From: Archaeoglobus sp. UBA234
GTDB lineage: Archaea > Halobacteriota > Archaeoglobi > Archaeoglobales > Archaeoglobaceae
DNA: 64,000 nt
Direction of reading: 5' to 3'
Assembly: GCA_002494625.1 (NCBI GenBank)
Contig: DACH01000019.1
Location: 1 to 64,000 of the forward strand
The notes under the pieces were generated by a model. That model was not told the origin of the DNA and did not search any database. It was given only the letters and a program-made list of their open reading frames with translations. Position numbers and translations under genes: made by a program. Position 1 is the stretch's first letter, and each line of letters starts with the position of its first letter. Below are positions 52,316-61,642 of the stretch, one piece after another.

Positions 52316-52464
52316 ATTCAAACTACTATTTTATAAAATTAATTTAAAATTGTAGTTTTCTGAATAAAGTAAAGCAGAGTATCGATTGCAAAAGGGAGTA
52401 GGATTTGAACAGGTGACTATATTGTATTTATATATCCATGTACTATAAAAGAGGCAGGTAAAAA

Positions 52465-53316
52465 ATGATAAAAATCGTAATAATCTTTCTTGGAATAATA
52501 GCTATTCTGATAGTACTATGTGCTATAATCGGCGATATTACATTCAGTAAAAGAGTAGAAAATGAAGTGAAGGAACTTTTTAAAGAGAACAGGAAAACAA
52601 AACCGGAAATCATTACTGAAGAGGAGATAGAAGGTTTACCTGAGCCGGTTCAGAGATATCTTAAATATACTCAGATAATAGGAAAAGAAAAAATCAACAC
52701 AGTCAGACTGAAACAGGGTGGATATTTCCGAATGAATGAGGATCAGAAATGGATGCCTGTAGAAGCAGAACAGTACTTCAATGTCGATTCTATCGAGTTT
52801 ATTTGGGTAGCAAAAGTAGATTACGCTCCATTGCTGTCAATATATGCGAAAGACGAATTCGTTGATGGTAAGGGTAACTTAGTAGTGAAATTGCTGGGTA
52901 TAATCAAAGTTGTCGATGCAAAGGGGTATGAAATTGATAACGGAGAGATTTTGAGATTTCTTGCCGAAAGTGTATGGTTCCCTTCAGCATTTTTAAATGA
53001 CTACATTGAGTGGGAGGCTATTGATAACGAATCAGCAAAGGCAATCATAACTTACCAGGGAATTTCAGCTTCAGCAATTTTTCATTTTAATGAGAAGGGG
53101 GAAGTAACAAGCATTACAGCGAAACGATATAGAGAAGTGGATGGCAACTTTGTTCTTGAAGATTGGGAAGGGCAAATTATAGAGTATAAAATGTTCAATG
53201 GTGTTAATGTCCCGAGCAGCAGGGTAGATATCATCTGGAAATTAAAAACTGGGGATTTTTGCTATGATAGGATTGAACTCACCGATATTGAATACGGCAA
53301 CTCCTCTGTATATTGA
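52465..53316 (+). CDS. DUF6544-like membrane-anchored protein
   Basis: The 283-residue protein has an N-terminal helix (IKIVIIFLGIIAILIVLCAIIG). A largely beta domain with LPEPVQRYLKYTQIIGKEKINTVRLKQ, then WMPVEAEQYFN, and AESVWFPSAFL is characteristic of the DUF6544/DUF6920 family found in many bacteria and some archaea. The function is unknown. Its bacterial-style family and the decayed stretch downstream hint at transfer. Confidence 0.75.
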   Translation: MIKIVIIFLGIIAILIVLCAIIGDITFSKRVENEVKELFKENRKTKPEIITEEEIEGLPEPVQRYLKYTQIIGKEKINTVRLKQGGYFRMNEDQKWMPVEAEQYFNVDSIEFIWVAKVDYAPLLSIYAKDEFVDGKGNLVVKLLGIIKVVDAKGYEIDNGEILRFLAESVWFPSAFLNDYIEWEAIDNESAKAIITYQGISASAIFHFNEKGEVTSITAKRYREVDGNFVLEDWEGQIIEYKMFNGVNVPSSRVDIIWKLKTGDFCYDRIELTDIEYGNSSVY

Positions 53317-53424
53317 GCTGATTGCGTATACCGGCCGAGATATAAACAACAGGATTAACACAGGCACATAAATCCGCAAAAGCTATGTGATCCTGAAAAG
53401 GTGGATTGGTGGGAGAGGTTTGTA

Positions 53425-53913
53425 ATGAGCGGCATGAACAGTATGAACGGTGTGGGTAGTATGAGCGATATCCTGATCAGAGAAGCAGAAGAATCTGACC
53501 TGCCTATGATTGAAAAACTGGTTGTAGAGCTTATAGAATCTATGGAAAACAAAGAAGGCATTGAACTCCATACTGTGCTTGAAAACTGTCAAAATCTCCT
53601 GAAGGATATCAATTCACATATTTTAGTCGCAGAGCTGGATGGGGATGTAGTTGGTTTTATCAATTTTACAGTTCGCAGGACACTTTTACATATTGCTCCA
53701 TCCGGCTTAATCGATGAACTTGTAGTTACCGAAAATTATCGTAATAAGGGCATCGGCAAACAACTGATAAATGCAGCTATTGAGAAATGCAGATCTATTG
53801 GATGCTGCGAAGTTGAAGTAAGTACCGAGTCTGCAAATACTGTTGCAATAGAGTTTTATAAGAAGTGCGGGTTTGAAAAGAAAGGTGTCTTTCTTGAAAA
53901 AGATCTGGTATAG
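53425..53913 (+). CDS. GNAT-family N-acetyltransferase
   Basis: The protein has 162 residues. The GNAT core is ILIREAEESDLPMIEKLVVELIE, HILVAELDGDVVGFINF, the acetyl-CoA loop VTENYRNKGIGKQLINAAIEKC, and the end EVSTESANTVAIEFYKKCGFEKKG. ATG 53425 follows GGGAGAGGT; ATG 53461 is an alternative directly before the core. Between them lies a Met/Gly/Ser-rich stretch. The substrate is unknown. Confidence 0.82.
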   Translation: MSGMNSMNGVGSMSDILIREAEESDLPMIEKLVVELIESMENKEGIELHTVLENCQNLLKDINSHILVAELDGDVVGFINFTVRRTLLHIAPSGLIDELVVTENYRNKGIGKQLINAAIEKCRSIGCCEVEVSTESANTVAIEFYKKCGFEKKGVFLEKDLV

Positions 53914-54353
53914 GTCTTGGATCGAATAACGAAGTTCTGCACATTGCAAGGAGAGTTATTCAGTAATCAAAGCTTCGTGAAAAAATTTTCCACGCAATCC
54001 AGTATCGATTTATTCCCTGTTTTATCAAAGATATCTTCATTGATAGAGATAGGCTAAGGAAGAGCTGACTGTAAAAAAGAGAAGATCGATAGAAAGAGTA
54101 TTAGATGCGTTGTGACAGTTTAAACATCCTCAAGATATCAGGATAGAGCATAAAATCAGCATGATTTGAAAGAATACTCGACATGAAGGTTGCAGAGATC
54201 GAGAAAAAATTGATGAGGAATTGAATATACTCAAAGAAACGATTCTGTCCCTCTAATCGTTTTGATTTCCTTACAAAGCCTCTTTTAACACACTCATACG
54301 ATCTTAAAAAATAAGATAAGATCAAATTTCATCTATTGAAAAGATGTTCCAAA
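53914..54353. other. Decayed coding-like stretch without an intact gene
   Basis: This is about 440 bases. The plus strand gives short fragments in shifting frames (VKKFSTQSSIDLFPVLSKI, then EKIDRKSIRC, then VAEIEKKLMRN) broken by stops. It looks like the remains of a gene. The minus-strand open frame of 74 codons (54101-54325) has no clear start signal or family. I see no terminal repeats of a mobile element. Confidence 0.3.
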
Positions 54354-54380
54354 AACTTAAATAGTATGAAAAAATATTTC
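54354..54380 (+). promoter_or_regulatory. Promoter and dyad of the DUF917-hyuA cluster
   Basis: TATA-like ACTTAAATAG (54354-54363) is followed by the inverted repeat TGAAA-AAATA-TTTCA (54366-54380), 29-43 bases before the GTG start. A dyad placed just after a TATA element is a good operator position. The Lrp-type regulator encoded in the same cluster is a possible user. Confidence 0.4.
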
Positions 54381-54409
54381 ACAAATTGACAGTAAGATGG
54401 AGGGATTTT

Positions 54410-55495
54410 GTGAGGAGCTTGGATAAAGAGGCCATTGAAAATCTATCAGTAGGAGCAGCAATTCTCGGAACTGGAGGTGGTGGAGACCCTTACATCGGAA
54501 AACTGACAGCAATTCAGGCTTTGGAAGAAGGATATGAGATTAATATCGTGGATGTAAAAGATGTTCCAAAAGATGCCTTAGTCATTCCCTCTGCAGGTAT
54601 GGGGACTCCAACCGTTATTGTTGAGAAACTTCCGAGAGGTACCGAGATAATCAACGCCTTCAGGGCTTTGGGTGAGTATCTTGGAAAAGAGGTTTTTGCC
54701 ACTATGCCGATAGAAGCAGGGGGGCTGAATTCCACCTTTCCGTTAGCTGTTGGAGCGAAAATGGGTATACCGATTGTAGATGCTGATGGAATGGGTAGAG
54801 CTTTTCCAGAACTTCAAATGACCACTTTCCACATAAATGGTGTGCCCGTAACTCCAATGGCATTAGCAGATGAGAGAGACAACATCGTCCTCCTCAACAC
54901 TTGTGATAACTACTGGGCTGAATGGATTGCTCGAGATATTACAATAAGGTTCGGTGGCACTGCTTGGATTGCACTATATCCAATGACTGGCAAGGAACTC
55001 AGAAAAGCCGCTATTCCTGGCACTCTAACTCTTGCTGAGAGGCTTGGAGAGGCTGTGAGAGAGGCAAGGGAGAAAAAAGAGAATCCTATCGATGCTGTGT
55101 TGAATGCATCCAAGGGTTTTGAGCTTTTCAAAGGCAAGGTTGTGGATGTTGAGAGAAGAACCACAGGGGGGTTTGCGAGAGGTGTTGTTAAAATTGAGGG
55201 GTTTGGTGAATATTCTGACAACATTCTGGAAGTTCACATTCAGAATGAGAATCTTGTGGCAATAAAAAATGGAGATGTTTTAGCCAGCGTCCCAGATTTG
55301 ATAACCATCCTCGACCTTGAAACTGCTGTACCCATAACAACTGAGTCTGTGAAGTATGGTCAAAGATGTTTTGTCATAGGCATACCCTGCAGTGAAATGT
55401 GGAGAACTGAGAGAGGGCTTGAGGTTGCAGGTCCAAAATACTTTGGCTATAATGTCGAGTACAAACCCATAGAGAAAATCATGGGGGAGGTTTGA
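54410..55495 (+). CDS. DUF917 family protein (first copy)
   Basis: The 361-residue protein starts with IENLSVGAAILGTGGGGDPYIGKL. It continues with IVDADGMGRAFPELQMTTFHI, TGKELRKAAIPGTLTLAERLG and the late IITLVDIYT-type region VPDLITILDLETAVPITTE. DUF917 members lie next to hydantoinase/oxoprolinase genes, and one bacterial group is described as S-methyl thiohydantoin desulfurase. GTG 54410 was chosen because GGAGGG (54399-54404) is 5 bases away; TTG 54386 has nothing. A paralogue lies at 61.6 kb. Confidence 0.88.
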   Translation: MRSLDKEAIENLSVGAAILGTGGGGDPYIGKLTAIQALEEGYEINIVDVKDVPKDALVIPSAGMGTPTVIVEKLPRGTEIINAFRALGEYLGKEVFATMPIEAGGLNSTFPLAVGAKMGIPIVDADGMGRAFPELQMTTFHINGVPVTPMALADERDNIVLLNTCDNYWAEWIARDITIRFGGTAWIALYPMTGKELRKAAIPGTLTLAERLGEAVREAREKKENPIDAVLNASKGFELFKGKVVDVERRTTGGFARGVVKIEGFGEYSDNILEVHIQNENLVAIKNGDVLASVPDLITILDLETAVPITTESVKYGQRCFVIGIPCSEMWRTERGLEVAGPKYFGYNVEYKPIEKIMGEV

Positions 55496-57048
55496 TGAGT
55501 TATAGAATAGGAATTGATGTTGGTGGTACCAATACAGACGCCGTGATTGTGGATAAGGAAAACAGAGTTGTCGCCAAGATAAAGGTTGCTACTACAGAAG
55601 ATGTAACAACCGGTATTTTAAATGCTCTCGATGGTGTCTTAAAAGAATCTGATGTTGATGTTGCTGAAATAAAATATGCTATGCTCGGAACAACCCACTG
55701 TACCAATGCAATTGTGGAGAGGAAAAATCTAGCAAAAGTTGGGATTATAAGGATTGGAAAGCCTGCAACTCTTTCAATAAAACCACTGATCTCCTGGCCA
55801 GAAGACCTGGTTAACGCCATCGGAGGTTACATGCACATTATCGCTGGAGGGCATGAATATGATGGGCGAGAACTATCCAAGCTCAATGAAGATGAGGTGA
55901 GAAAAGCTCTACGAGATCTCAAAGAAAAGGGAGTAGAGGCGTTAGCTATCTCAGCAGTATTCTCTCCGGTAAACAATGAGCATGAAATGAGAGTTGCTGA
56001 AATTGCAAGAGAGATACTGGGCGATATACCGATAACACTCTCTCACGAGATCGGTAGCATAGGACTACTGGAAAGGGAAAATGCTGCGGTTATTAATGCC
56101 GCAGTGGTAAAGGTCGCAAAAACAGCAATAAAATCCTTTGAGAATGCTTTAAAAGAAAAGGGGGTTGAAGCAAAGCTCTACATTACCCAAAATGATGGTA
56201 CTTTGATGTCTGCAGAGTATGCATTGAAATATCCTGTTTTAACAATAGCCTCGGGACCTGCCAACAGCCTAAGAGGTGCTGCATTTTTGTCAGGGCTAAA
56301 AGATGGTATCGTTGTCGATATTGGAGGAACGACCACTGATATTGGTGTCCTCGTAAATGGGTTTCCCAGAGAGAGTTCGGTAGCTGTCGAGATTGGCGAT
56401 GTAAGAACGAATTTCCGAATGCCTGATTTGGTTTCTATAGGTCTTGGAGGAGGTAGTTTAGTCAAGTTTGAGAATGGTGTTAAAGTAGGCCCAGAAAGCG
56501 TTGGATACCGATTGGAAAAAGAAGCTCTAGTTTTTGGTGGAGATAAACTAACCGCCACAGATATTGCAGTTTATCTGAAGAGAGTTGAGCTGGGAGATCC
56601 ATCGAGGTTAAGGAATCTTAATGATAAACTAGTGGAAAAAGCTTCAGAGAGAATGAAAACAATGGTTGAGGAGGCAATTGATAGAATGAAAACGAGTCCG
56701 GATCCGGTTCCGGTGATACTCGTTGGTGGTGGGAGTATACTTCTTCCCGGTAACCTTAAAGGAGCCTCCAAGGTGATAAAACCGAAGAATTTCGAGGTTG
56801 CCAACGCAATAGGAGCTGCCATCGCTCAGGTGAGTGGTGAGATTGATAAAGTCTTCTCTCTTGAGGAGAGGGGAAGGGAAGAAGTCCTCAGAGAAGCAAA
56901 GGAGATTGCAGTTGAAGAAGCGATCAAAGCTGGAGCAGATCCGAACACTGTAGAAATTGTTGATGTGGATGAAATCCCTCTTGCATACCTACCAGGTAAC
57001 GCGATAAGAATCCGAGCAAAAGCGGCCGGTTACCTGAAAATTTTATAA
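55495..57048 (+). CDS. Hydantoinase/oxoprolinase family protein (HyuA N-terminal type)
   Basis: The 517-residue protein has the ATP-binding actin-like fold: RIGIDVGGTNTDAVIVD at the start, LGTTHCTNAIVERK, then GIVVDIGGTTTDIGVLVNG, LGGGSLV and ILVGGGSILLPG. The family opens hydantoin or 5-oxoproline rings with ATP. It shares TGATG with the DUF917 stop. GGGGGAGG precedes the ATG. The B subunit (HyuB) is not in the window, so DUF917 may replace it. Confidence 0.9.
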   Translation: MSYRIGIDVGGTNTDAVIVDKENRVVAKIKVATTEDVTTGILNALDGVLKESDVDVAEIKYAMLGTTHCTNAIVERKNLAKVGIIRIGKPATLSIKPLISWPEDLVNAIGGYMHIIAGGHEYDGRELSKLNEDEVRKALRDLKEKGVEALAISAVFSPVNNEHEMRVAEIAREILGDIPITLSHEIGSIGLLERENAAVINAAVVKVAKTAIKSFENALKEKGVEAKLYITQNDGTLMSAEYALKYPVLTIASGPANSLRGAAFLSGLKDGIVVDIGGTTTDIGVLVNGFPRESSVAVEIGDVRTNFRMPDLVSIGLGGGSLVKFENGVKVGPESVGYRLEKEALVFGGDKLTATDIAVYLKRVELGDPSRLRNLNDKLVEKASERMKTMVEEAIDRMKTSPDPVPVILVGGGSILLPGNLKGASKVIKPKNFEVANAIGAAIAQVSGEIDKVFSLEERGREEVLREAKEIAVEEAIKAGADPNTVEIVDVDEIPLAYLPGNAIRIRAKAAGYLKIL

Positions 57049-57076
57049 TTTTCTGTTACAGAGGGAGGTGTTTTGT

Positions 57077-58408
57077 TTGGGTGAAAGTGAAAAAACAGAG
57101 CAGATGTTTAAGGATTTTGAGAGAGAGCCAGTTCCAGCTGAACTCAGAAAAAACTGGTTGGAAATGGGACTGGTATGGATAGGAATTGGAATGTGTCTTG
57201 CTGCACTGATGCTTGGAGGTGTTGTTGGATTTGGTCTTGATTTGGCTTCAGCTGCAGGAGCTATTTTATTAGGCAGCTTAGTTCTAACAATTATAAACGC
57301 CATGTGCTCCATTGTAGGTGCAGATACAGGTCTATCCACTGCTATGATTGGAAGATTTGCATTTGGAGATATTGGAGTATATATTACCGCTGCCGTGCTC
57401 GCATTGGGCTGTTATGGTTGGTTTGCAGTTCAGCTTGGCCTCTTTGGAGAGACAGCAGTAGCCGGAATCCAGATGATAACGGATTATACTGCAAACACTC
57501 AGCTAATGATCATTATTGGTGGCATTCTGATGATTACCACTGCTATTTATGGCTACAGAGGGATAGCTTTGCTCAGTAAAATCGCCGTGCCATTGATGGT
57601 GATAATACTGTTAGCATCTCTATTCAGAATTTTGAGCGAACATCCATGGGGTGAGCTTGTAGCAGAAGGTCCACCCGGCGATCCAATGCCTTTTGGCGTT
57701 GCAGCTTCCATAATAGCTGGTTCGTTTATGGTTGGAGCGGTTATAGGACCTGATATAACAAGGTATGCAAAGGATAGAAAACATGCTGTTGGAGCTGCAA
57801 TACTGGGGTTCTTAATTGGCTTTAGCCTGATGGTATATCTCGGTTCGATTCTTGCCCATGCTGTTGGAGAGTGGGATGCAGTTAAGATAATGATAGGTCT
57901 TGGCTGGGGATTGATTGCGATTATAGTTTTGGTCCTCGCTCAGTGGACAACGAATGATAACAACCTTTATTCAGCAGCTCTTGATCTCTCGGTAATATTT
58001 AGGACATGGCCTAAGTGGAAGCTTACTCTTGTAGCAGGAATTCTTGGTATAGTCATTGCCTTAAGCGGGATATACGGAAAATTTGTCCAGTGGCTGATGA
58101 TTTTAAGTGCTACGATTCCTCCGATAGGCGGGGTTTATGTTACAGATTACTTCCTCTTTAATAAGGACTTCTACCGATTTGAAAATCTCAGTAAGGTTCC
58201 CAAATGGCGACCGATAATGTTCATCGCTTGGATTGCTGGATCCTTTGTTGCATTCTGCACCACTCCTCCACCGACAGGCTTTGGGTGGTTTACCTTGACA
58301 ACGGTTTCTGCAGTTGATGCTTTCATCGTTGCCGTTGTTGTTCAGGCAGTTCTAACAGTTTTGGATAGAAAATCAAGGGGTACATGGCCAGAAGTAACCC
58401 CAATGTAA
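57077..58408 (+). CDS. NCS1-family nucleobase/hydantoin permease
   Basis: The 443-residue protein has twelve helices. NCS1 segments include VPAELRKNWLEMGLVWIGIGM, the conserved MIGRFAFGDIG, LGCYGWFAVQLGLFGE, GPDITRYAKDRKHAV and AQWTTNDNNLYSAALDLS. It imports cytosine, purines or hydantoins by proton or sodium symport. TTG 57077 lies 6 bases after GGAGGTG (57064-57070) and is preferred over GTG 57068 inside that site. It is in the middle of a hydantoin-like catabolic cluster. Confidence 0.9.
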   Translation: MGESEKTEQMFKDFEREPVPAELRKNWLEMGLVWIGIGMCLAALMLGGVVGFGLDLASAAGAILLGSLVLTIINAMCSIVGADTGLSTAMIGRFAFGDIGVYITAAVLALGCYGWFAVQLGLFGETAVAGIQMITDYTANTQLMIIIGGILMITTAIYGYRGIALLSKIAVPLMVIILLASLFRILSEHPWGELVAEGPPGDPMPFGVAASIIAGSFMVGAVIGPDITRYAKDRKHAVGAAILGFLIGFSLMVYLGSILAHAVGEWDAVKIMIGLGWGLIAIIVLVLAQWTTNDNNLYSAALDLSVIFRTWPKWKLTLVAGILGIVIALSGIYGKFVQWLMILSATIPPIGGVYVTDYFLFNKDFYRFENLSKVPKWRPIMFIAWIAGSFVAFCTTPPPTGFGWFTLTTVSAVDAFIVAVVVQAVLTVLDRKSRGTWPEVTPM

Positions 58409-58457
58409 TTTCTTGTTTTTTTTATTTATTTAGTTCTACAAATTGGAGGTGTATGGA

Positions 58458-59186
58458 TTGAGTAAACTGAAAATTAGGGTTATTGTCCCAATAATTGCTG
58501 ACATTTTTAACGAAGAAGTTGAAAGGGAATTCAAGACTTATGCTTCAGATAAAACCGAGATTGAGGTTGTTAATATAGATAGGGGAACTGCGTCCATAGA
58601 ATCCGAATACGATGAAGCCCTTGCAGCCCCGGGTATAATTAATAAAGTTATTGAAGCAGAAAAAAAAGGGTTTGATGGTGCGATTATAGATTGCTTCGGA
58701 GATCCTGGTGTAAAGGCTGCCAGAGAGGTTGTAGACATCCCAGTTGTTGGGGCAGCCGAACCTTCCATGCTCTTTGCGTGTTCACTGGGTCAGAGATTCT
58801 CGATAGTCACAGTATTAGACAATGTTCTACCTATGATCGAGAACATTGCAAAAGTCCTTGGAGTTCATAAGAAGCTTGCTTCGATAAGGAGCGTAAATAT
58901 CCCGGTTCTTGAACTGCACGATAAAGATAGACTAAAGAATGCTCTCCACAATGAAATGACGAAGGCAATCAAGGAAGATAAGGCTCATGTTTTGATTCTG
59001 GGTTGTACCGGAATGATGGGTTTGGCAAAGGATCTCCATACCATGCTCAAAAAGGATGGATTTGATGTCCCAGTCATCGATCCAGCATCAGCATCACTCA
59101 AGTTCCTCGAAGCTTTGCTTGAGTTGGGTTTGAGGCAGAGCAGGCTAACATACATGAAGCCACCTGAAAAAGAGAGAAGGGTATAG
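58458..59186 (+). CDS. Asp/Glu/hydantoin racemase family protein
   Basis: The protein has 242 residues. The two catalytic cysteines are in DGAIIDCFGDPGVKAARE and VLILGCTGMMGLAKDL. It starts KLKIRVIVPIIADIFNEE and ends SASLKFLEALLELGL. Members racemise hydantoins or aspartate/glutamate. TTG 58458 is placed 6 bases after GGAGGTG (58445-58451). It is the third enzyme of the cluster. Confidence 0.88.
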   Translation: MSKLKIRVIVPIIADIFNEEVEREFKTYASDKTEIEVVNIDRGTASIESEYDEALAAPGIINKVIEAEKKGFDGAIIDCFGDPGVKAAREVVDIPVVGAAEPSMLFACSLGQRFSIVTVLDNVLPMIENIAKVLGVHKKLASIRSVNIPVLELHDKDRLKNALHNEMTKAIKEDKAHVLILGCTGMMGLAKDLHTMLKKDGFDVPVIDPASASLKFLEALLELGLRQSRLTYMKPPEKERRV

Positions 59187-59194
59187 GTGATATT

Positions 59195-59725
59195 GTGGGT
59201 TCTATTTTTGAAGTCATTAAGGGTAGAAGAAGCGTCAGAAAATTTCAGAGAAAGGCAATTGATGACGATAAAATGCAGCAAATTTTGGATGCAGCGATCT
59301 GGGCTCCATCAGCAGGAAATCAGCAACCCTGGGTTTTTATCGCGGTAAGGGATCCAAAGTCCATAGAAAAAATAAAGGTTGTGTCTCCAGGAATATTCGA
59401 TATCCCTGCAGCGATCATAGTTGTCTGTAGAGATATGAAAATTGCGGAAAAAACTGGAAATCTGCAACTATCCATTTTTGACATTGCAATGGCAACACAG
59501 AACATGTTACTCATGGCTTATGAGCTTGGAATTGGCACATGTCCAGTAAAATCTTTTAACCAGAGAGCAGTCCAGGTACTTCTCGATCTTCCAGATCACA
59601 TAACCCCGGAATTGCTGGTCACCATAGGATACCCCGCAGAAAAGCCATCTCCGCGTGAGAGGAGGAGAGGAGTTATATTTTTTGAAAGGTATGGACAGAG
59701 GGGAGACGATGGGGAACAAAGATGA
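59195..59725 (+). CDS. Nitroreductase family flavoprotein
   Basis: This 176-residue FMN-binding fold has SIFEVIKGRRSVRKFQ, LDAAIWAPSAGNQQPWVFIAV, IAMATQNMLLMAYELGIGTC and TIGYPAEKPSPRERR. It could reduce a C=C or ring bond of the substrate before hydrolysis. The start GTG 59195 follows AGGTGAT. It is overlapped by the next gene. Confidence 0.88.
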   Translation: MGSIFEVIKGRRSVRKFQRKAIDDDKMQQILDAAIWAPSAGNQQPWVFIAVRDPKSIEKIKVVSPGIFDIPAAIIVVCRDMKIAEKTGNLQLSIFDIAMATQNMLLMAYELGIGTCPVKSFNQRAVQVLLDLPDHITPELLVTIGYPAEKPSPRERRRGVIFFERYGQRGDDGEQR

Positions 59726-60002
59726 TCTGAGAAATGAAATATTTGAACTGCTTTGTTTCATGTTATCGAGTGCAAGAGGATTGATTGATGAACCAAAAGC
59801 TTACGGACCGTTTAGAATCATAGATTCAGTAAGCAGACTAATTACCATACTTGAAAAACATCAGCTTGCAGATGATTTTTTAATAAAAGAAAAAAGGAAA
59901 ATTGAGGAAGGGAAGTACTCTGTAATGGATGGAGAAGAGAAATTTAAAGAATTCTTGGATGCTTTGATGGTGGATTTTGCCGAAGAACTTAAGAAAAGGT
60001 GA
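59709..60002 (+). CDS. DUF6092-like small helical protein
   Basis: The 97-residue helical protein (DLRNEIFELLCFMLSSARGLIDEPKAYGPFRIIDS, then AEELKKR) matches, as I remember, a small family called DUF6092. The frame is open from 59655, but ATG 59709 has GAGGGGAGA directly before it. It overlaps the nitroreductase gene by 17 bases. The function is unknown; a regulatory or scaffold role in this cluster is possible. Confidence 0.65.
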   Translation: MGNKDDLRNEIFELLCFMLSSARGLIDEPKAYGPFRIIDSVSRLITILEKHQLADDFLIKEKRKIEEGKYSVMDGEEKFKEFLDALMVDFAEELKKR

Positions 60003-60008
60003 AGTGGA

Positions 60009-61088
60009 ATGAACGCAAAAATAACAAGAATAACTGCCGGAAAATTCGATTTATCCCTAAAAGAACCTTTTAAAATTTCGCTTGGAACAATTACAAAAGC
60101 AAAAAATGTTCTCGTAAAGATTTTCAGCGACGATATTGTCGGTATAGGAGAGGGTTCACCAACTTATAAAATTACAGGCGATAATCAGCAAGGCGTACTC
60201 TCTTTTATTGAAGATATAACTCCCTTACTTATCAACCAAGAATTAGATATTCAGAAGATAGATGAAGTCCTGAGTTCCTTCATAAACATGACTGCAGCAA
60301 AGGCTGCAATCAGCATCGCCATATATGATCTTGTTGGGAAGGAACTATCCAAACCCCTTTTCAGGTTGCTTGGAGGATACAGAGATGAGATAAAGACAGA
60401 TCTTACGATAGGAATACTCCCACCTGAAAAGGTTAGAGAGAAGGCTATAGATGCTATATCAAGGGGTTTTGAGATTCTGAAGATAAAAGTCGAAGGAAAT
60501 GTTGAAAAAGATTTCAAGAGAATTGAAGCGATTAGTGATTTAGGAATTAAAATAAGAATTGACGCAAACCAAGGTTTCACGCCAAAAGATGTGATTAAAT
60601 TCATTCGAAAAATATCTAATTTTGAGATAGAGTTAATCGAGCAACCAGTTCCATTTTGGGATATAAGTGGCTTGAAATTCGTAAAAGAGAACAGTGACAT
60701 CCCGGTTTTTGCGGATGAAAGTATACATCTGGCAAGGGATGCCTTAAGACTTTTAAAAGAGGGTTGTGTAGACGGGATAAATATCAAACTCATGAAATGT
60801 GGAGGTATTTGTGAGGCAGTCAAGATAATCAATATTGCTGAAGCAGCAGGGATACCATGCATGATTGGCTGCATGCTGGAATCCAAAGTCTCACTAACTG
60901 CAGCCGCTCATCTTGCCCTCGCTTTCAGGAACATCAGATATGTAGACTTAGACTCGCATTTATTTTTGAGCGAAGATCCGGTTTTAGGCGGAATAGAGAT
61001 TAAAAGCGGAAAGATAACTCTCCCAGAGGAACCAGGACTAGGAATATCTGCGGTTAAAGATGTTGGTGAAACAAAAGAGAAAAACTAA
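60009..61088 (+). CDS. Enolase-superfamily dipeptide epimerase-like protein
   Basis: The 359-residue protein is of the mandelate racemase/muconate lactonising type. The catalytic KxK is in EILKIKVEGN. The metal ligands are Asp in RIDANQGF, Glu in ELIEQPVPFWD and Asp-Glu in VFADESIHL, and the second base is Lys in GINIKLMKCGG. This pattern fits L-Ala-D/L-Glu epimerases and relatives (N-succinylamino acid racemase). It would invert a carbon next to a carboxylate. Confidence 0.88.
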   Translation: MNAKITRITAGKFDLSLKEPFKISLGTITKAKNVLVKIFSDDIVGIGEGSPTYKITGDNQQGVLSFIEDITPLLINQELDIQKIDEVLSSFINMTAAKAAISIAIYDLVGKELSKPLFRLLGGYRDEIKTDLTIGILPPEKVREKAIDAISRGFEILKIKVEGNVEKDFKRIEAISDLGIKIRIDANQGFTPKDVIKFIRKISNFEIELIEQPVPFWDISGLKFVKENSDIPVFADESIHLARDALRLLKEGCVDGINIKLMKCGGICEAVKIINIAEAAGIPCMIGCMLESKVSLTAAAHLALAFRNIRYVDLDSHLFLSEDPVLGGIEIKSGKITLPEEPGLGISAVKDVGETKEKN

Positions 61089-61150
61089 TCTTTTAATTCT
61101 CTACATAAAAATTAGAGTGAAAACTAGCTCCGATATACGATGTGGTAGTG

Positions 61151-61594
61151 ATGTTGGATGAGATAGACAAGGATATTCTGAGACTTTTGCAAGAGGATGG
61201 AAATGTTTCCTTGAGTGAGATAGCTAACAAGCTAAATGTCGGGGTAGCTACTGTTCATAGAAGAATTCAGAGAATGAAGATGGAAAAAATAATAAAAAAG
61301 AAAATAGTTGTGATAGATCCGGAAAAAATTGGCAAAAGGATTTTTGCTTTTATCGAGATTAAAACATCTCCTAACCATGAGCAGAAGATTCTGGACATCC
61401 TCTCATCCTTGGATGAAATCACGGAGGTTTACCTTGTTACCGGAGATTTTGATCTTATTGTAAAGCTGGTCGTTGAAGATATTAATGAATTCACCCAGGT
61501 AATTGAGAAAATTAGGCAAATCAGAGGTGTTGTAGATACGAGGAGTGCTATAGTTATAAAAACAAAGAAAGAGGAATACAAGATAAAGATTTGA
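61151..61594 (+). CDS. Lrp/AsnC family transcriptional regulator
   Basis: The 147-residue protein has the HTH LDEIDKDILRLLQEDGNVSLSEIANKLNVGVATVHRRIQRM. The RAM domain (AFIEIKTSPNHEQKILDIL, TGDFDLIVKLVVEDINEF, GVVDTRSAIVIKT) is complete. The start at 61151 is preferred over GTG 61142. It is located inside the cluster, so it probably controls it in response to an amino-acid-like ligand. Confidence 0.9.
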   Translation: MLDEIDKDILRLLQEDGNVSLSEIANKLNVGVATVHRRIQRMKMEKIIKKKIVVIDPEKIGKRIFAFIEIKTSPNHEQKILDILSSLDEITEVYLVTGDFDLIVKLVVEDINEFTQVIEKIRQIRGVVDTRSAIVIKTKKEEYKIKI

Positions 61595-61642
61595 GAAATA
61601 TGATTAATTGAGAAACATGATTAAAATACATTGGGGATTGCT

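Noticed and set aside
52389..52425. GGATTTGAAC piece resembling a tRNA T loop on the minus strand
   Set aside because: The flanking bases do not form a T stem or acceptor stem, so it is not a tRNA; a decayed integration scar cannot be shown.
54101..54325. Minus-strand frame of 74 codons
   Set aside because: No promoter, no ribosome site, unusual composition and overlaps fragments of plus-strand coding; listed only as a decayed stretch.
60251..60886. Minus-strand open frame of 211 codons in the epimerase gene
   Set aside because: Antisense shadow of a well-recognised enzyme; no start signals.
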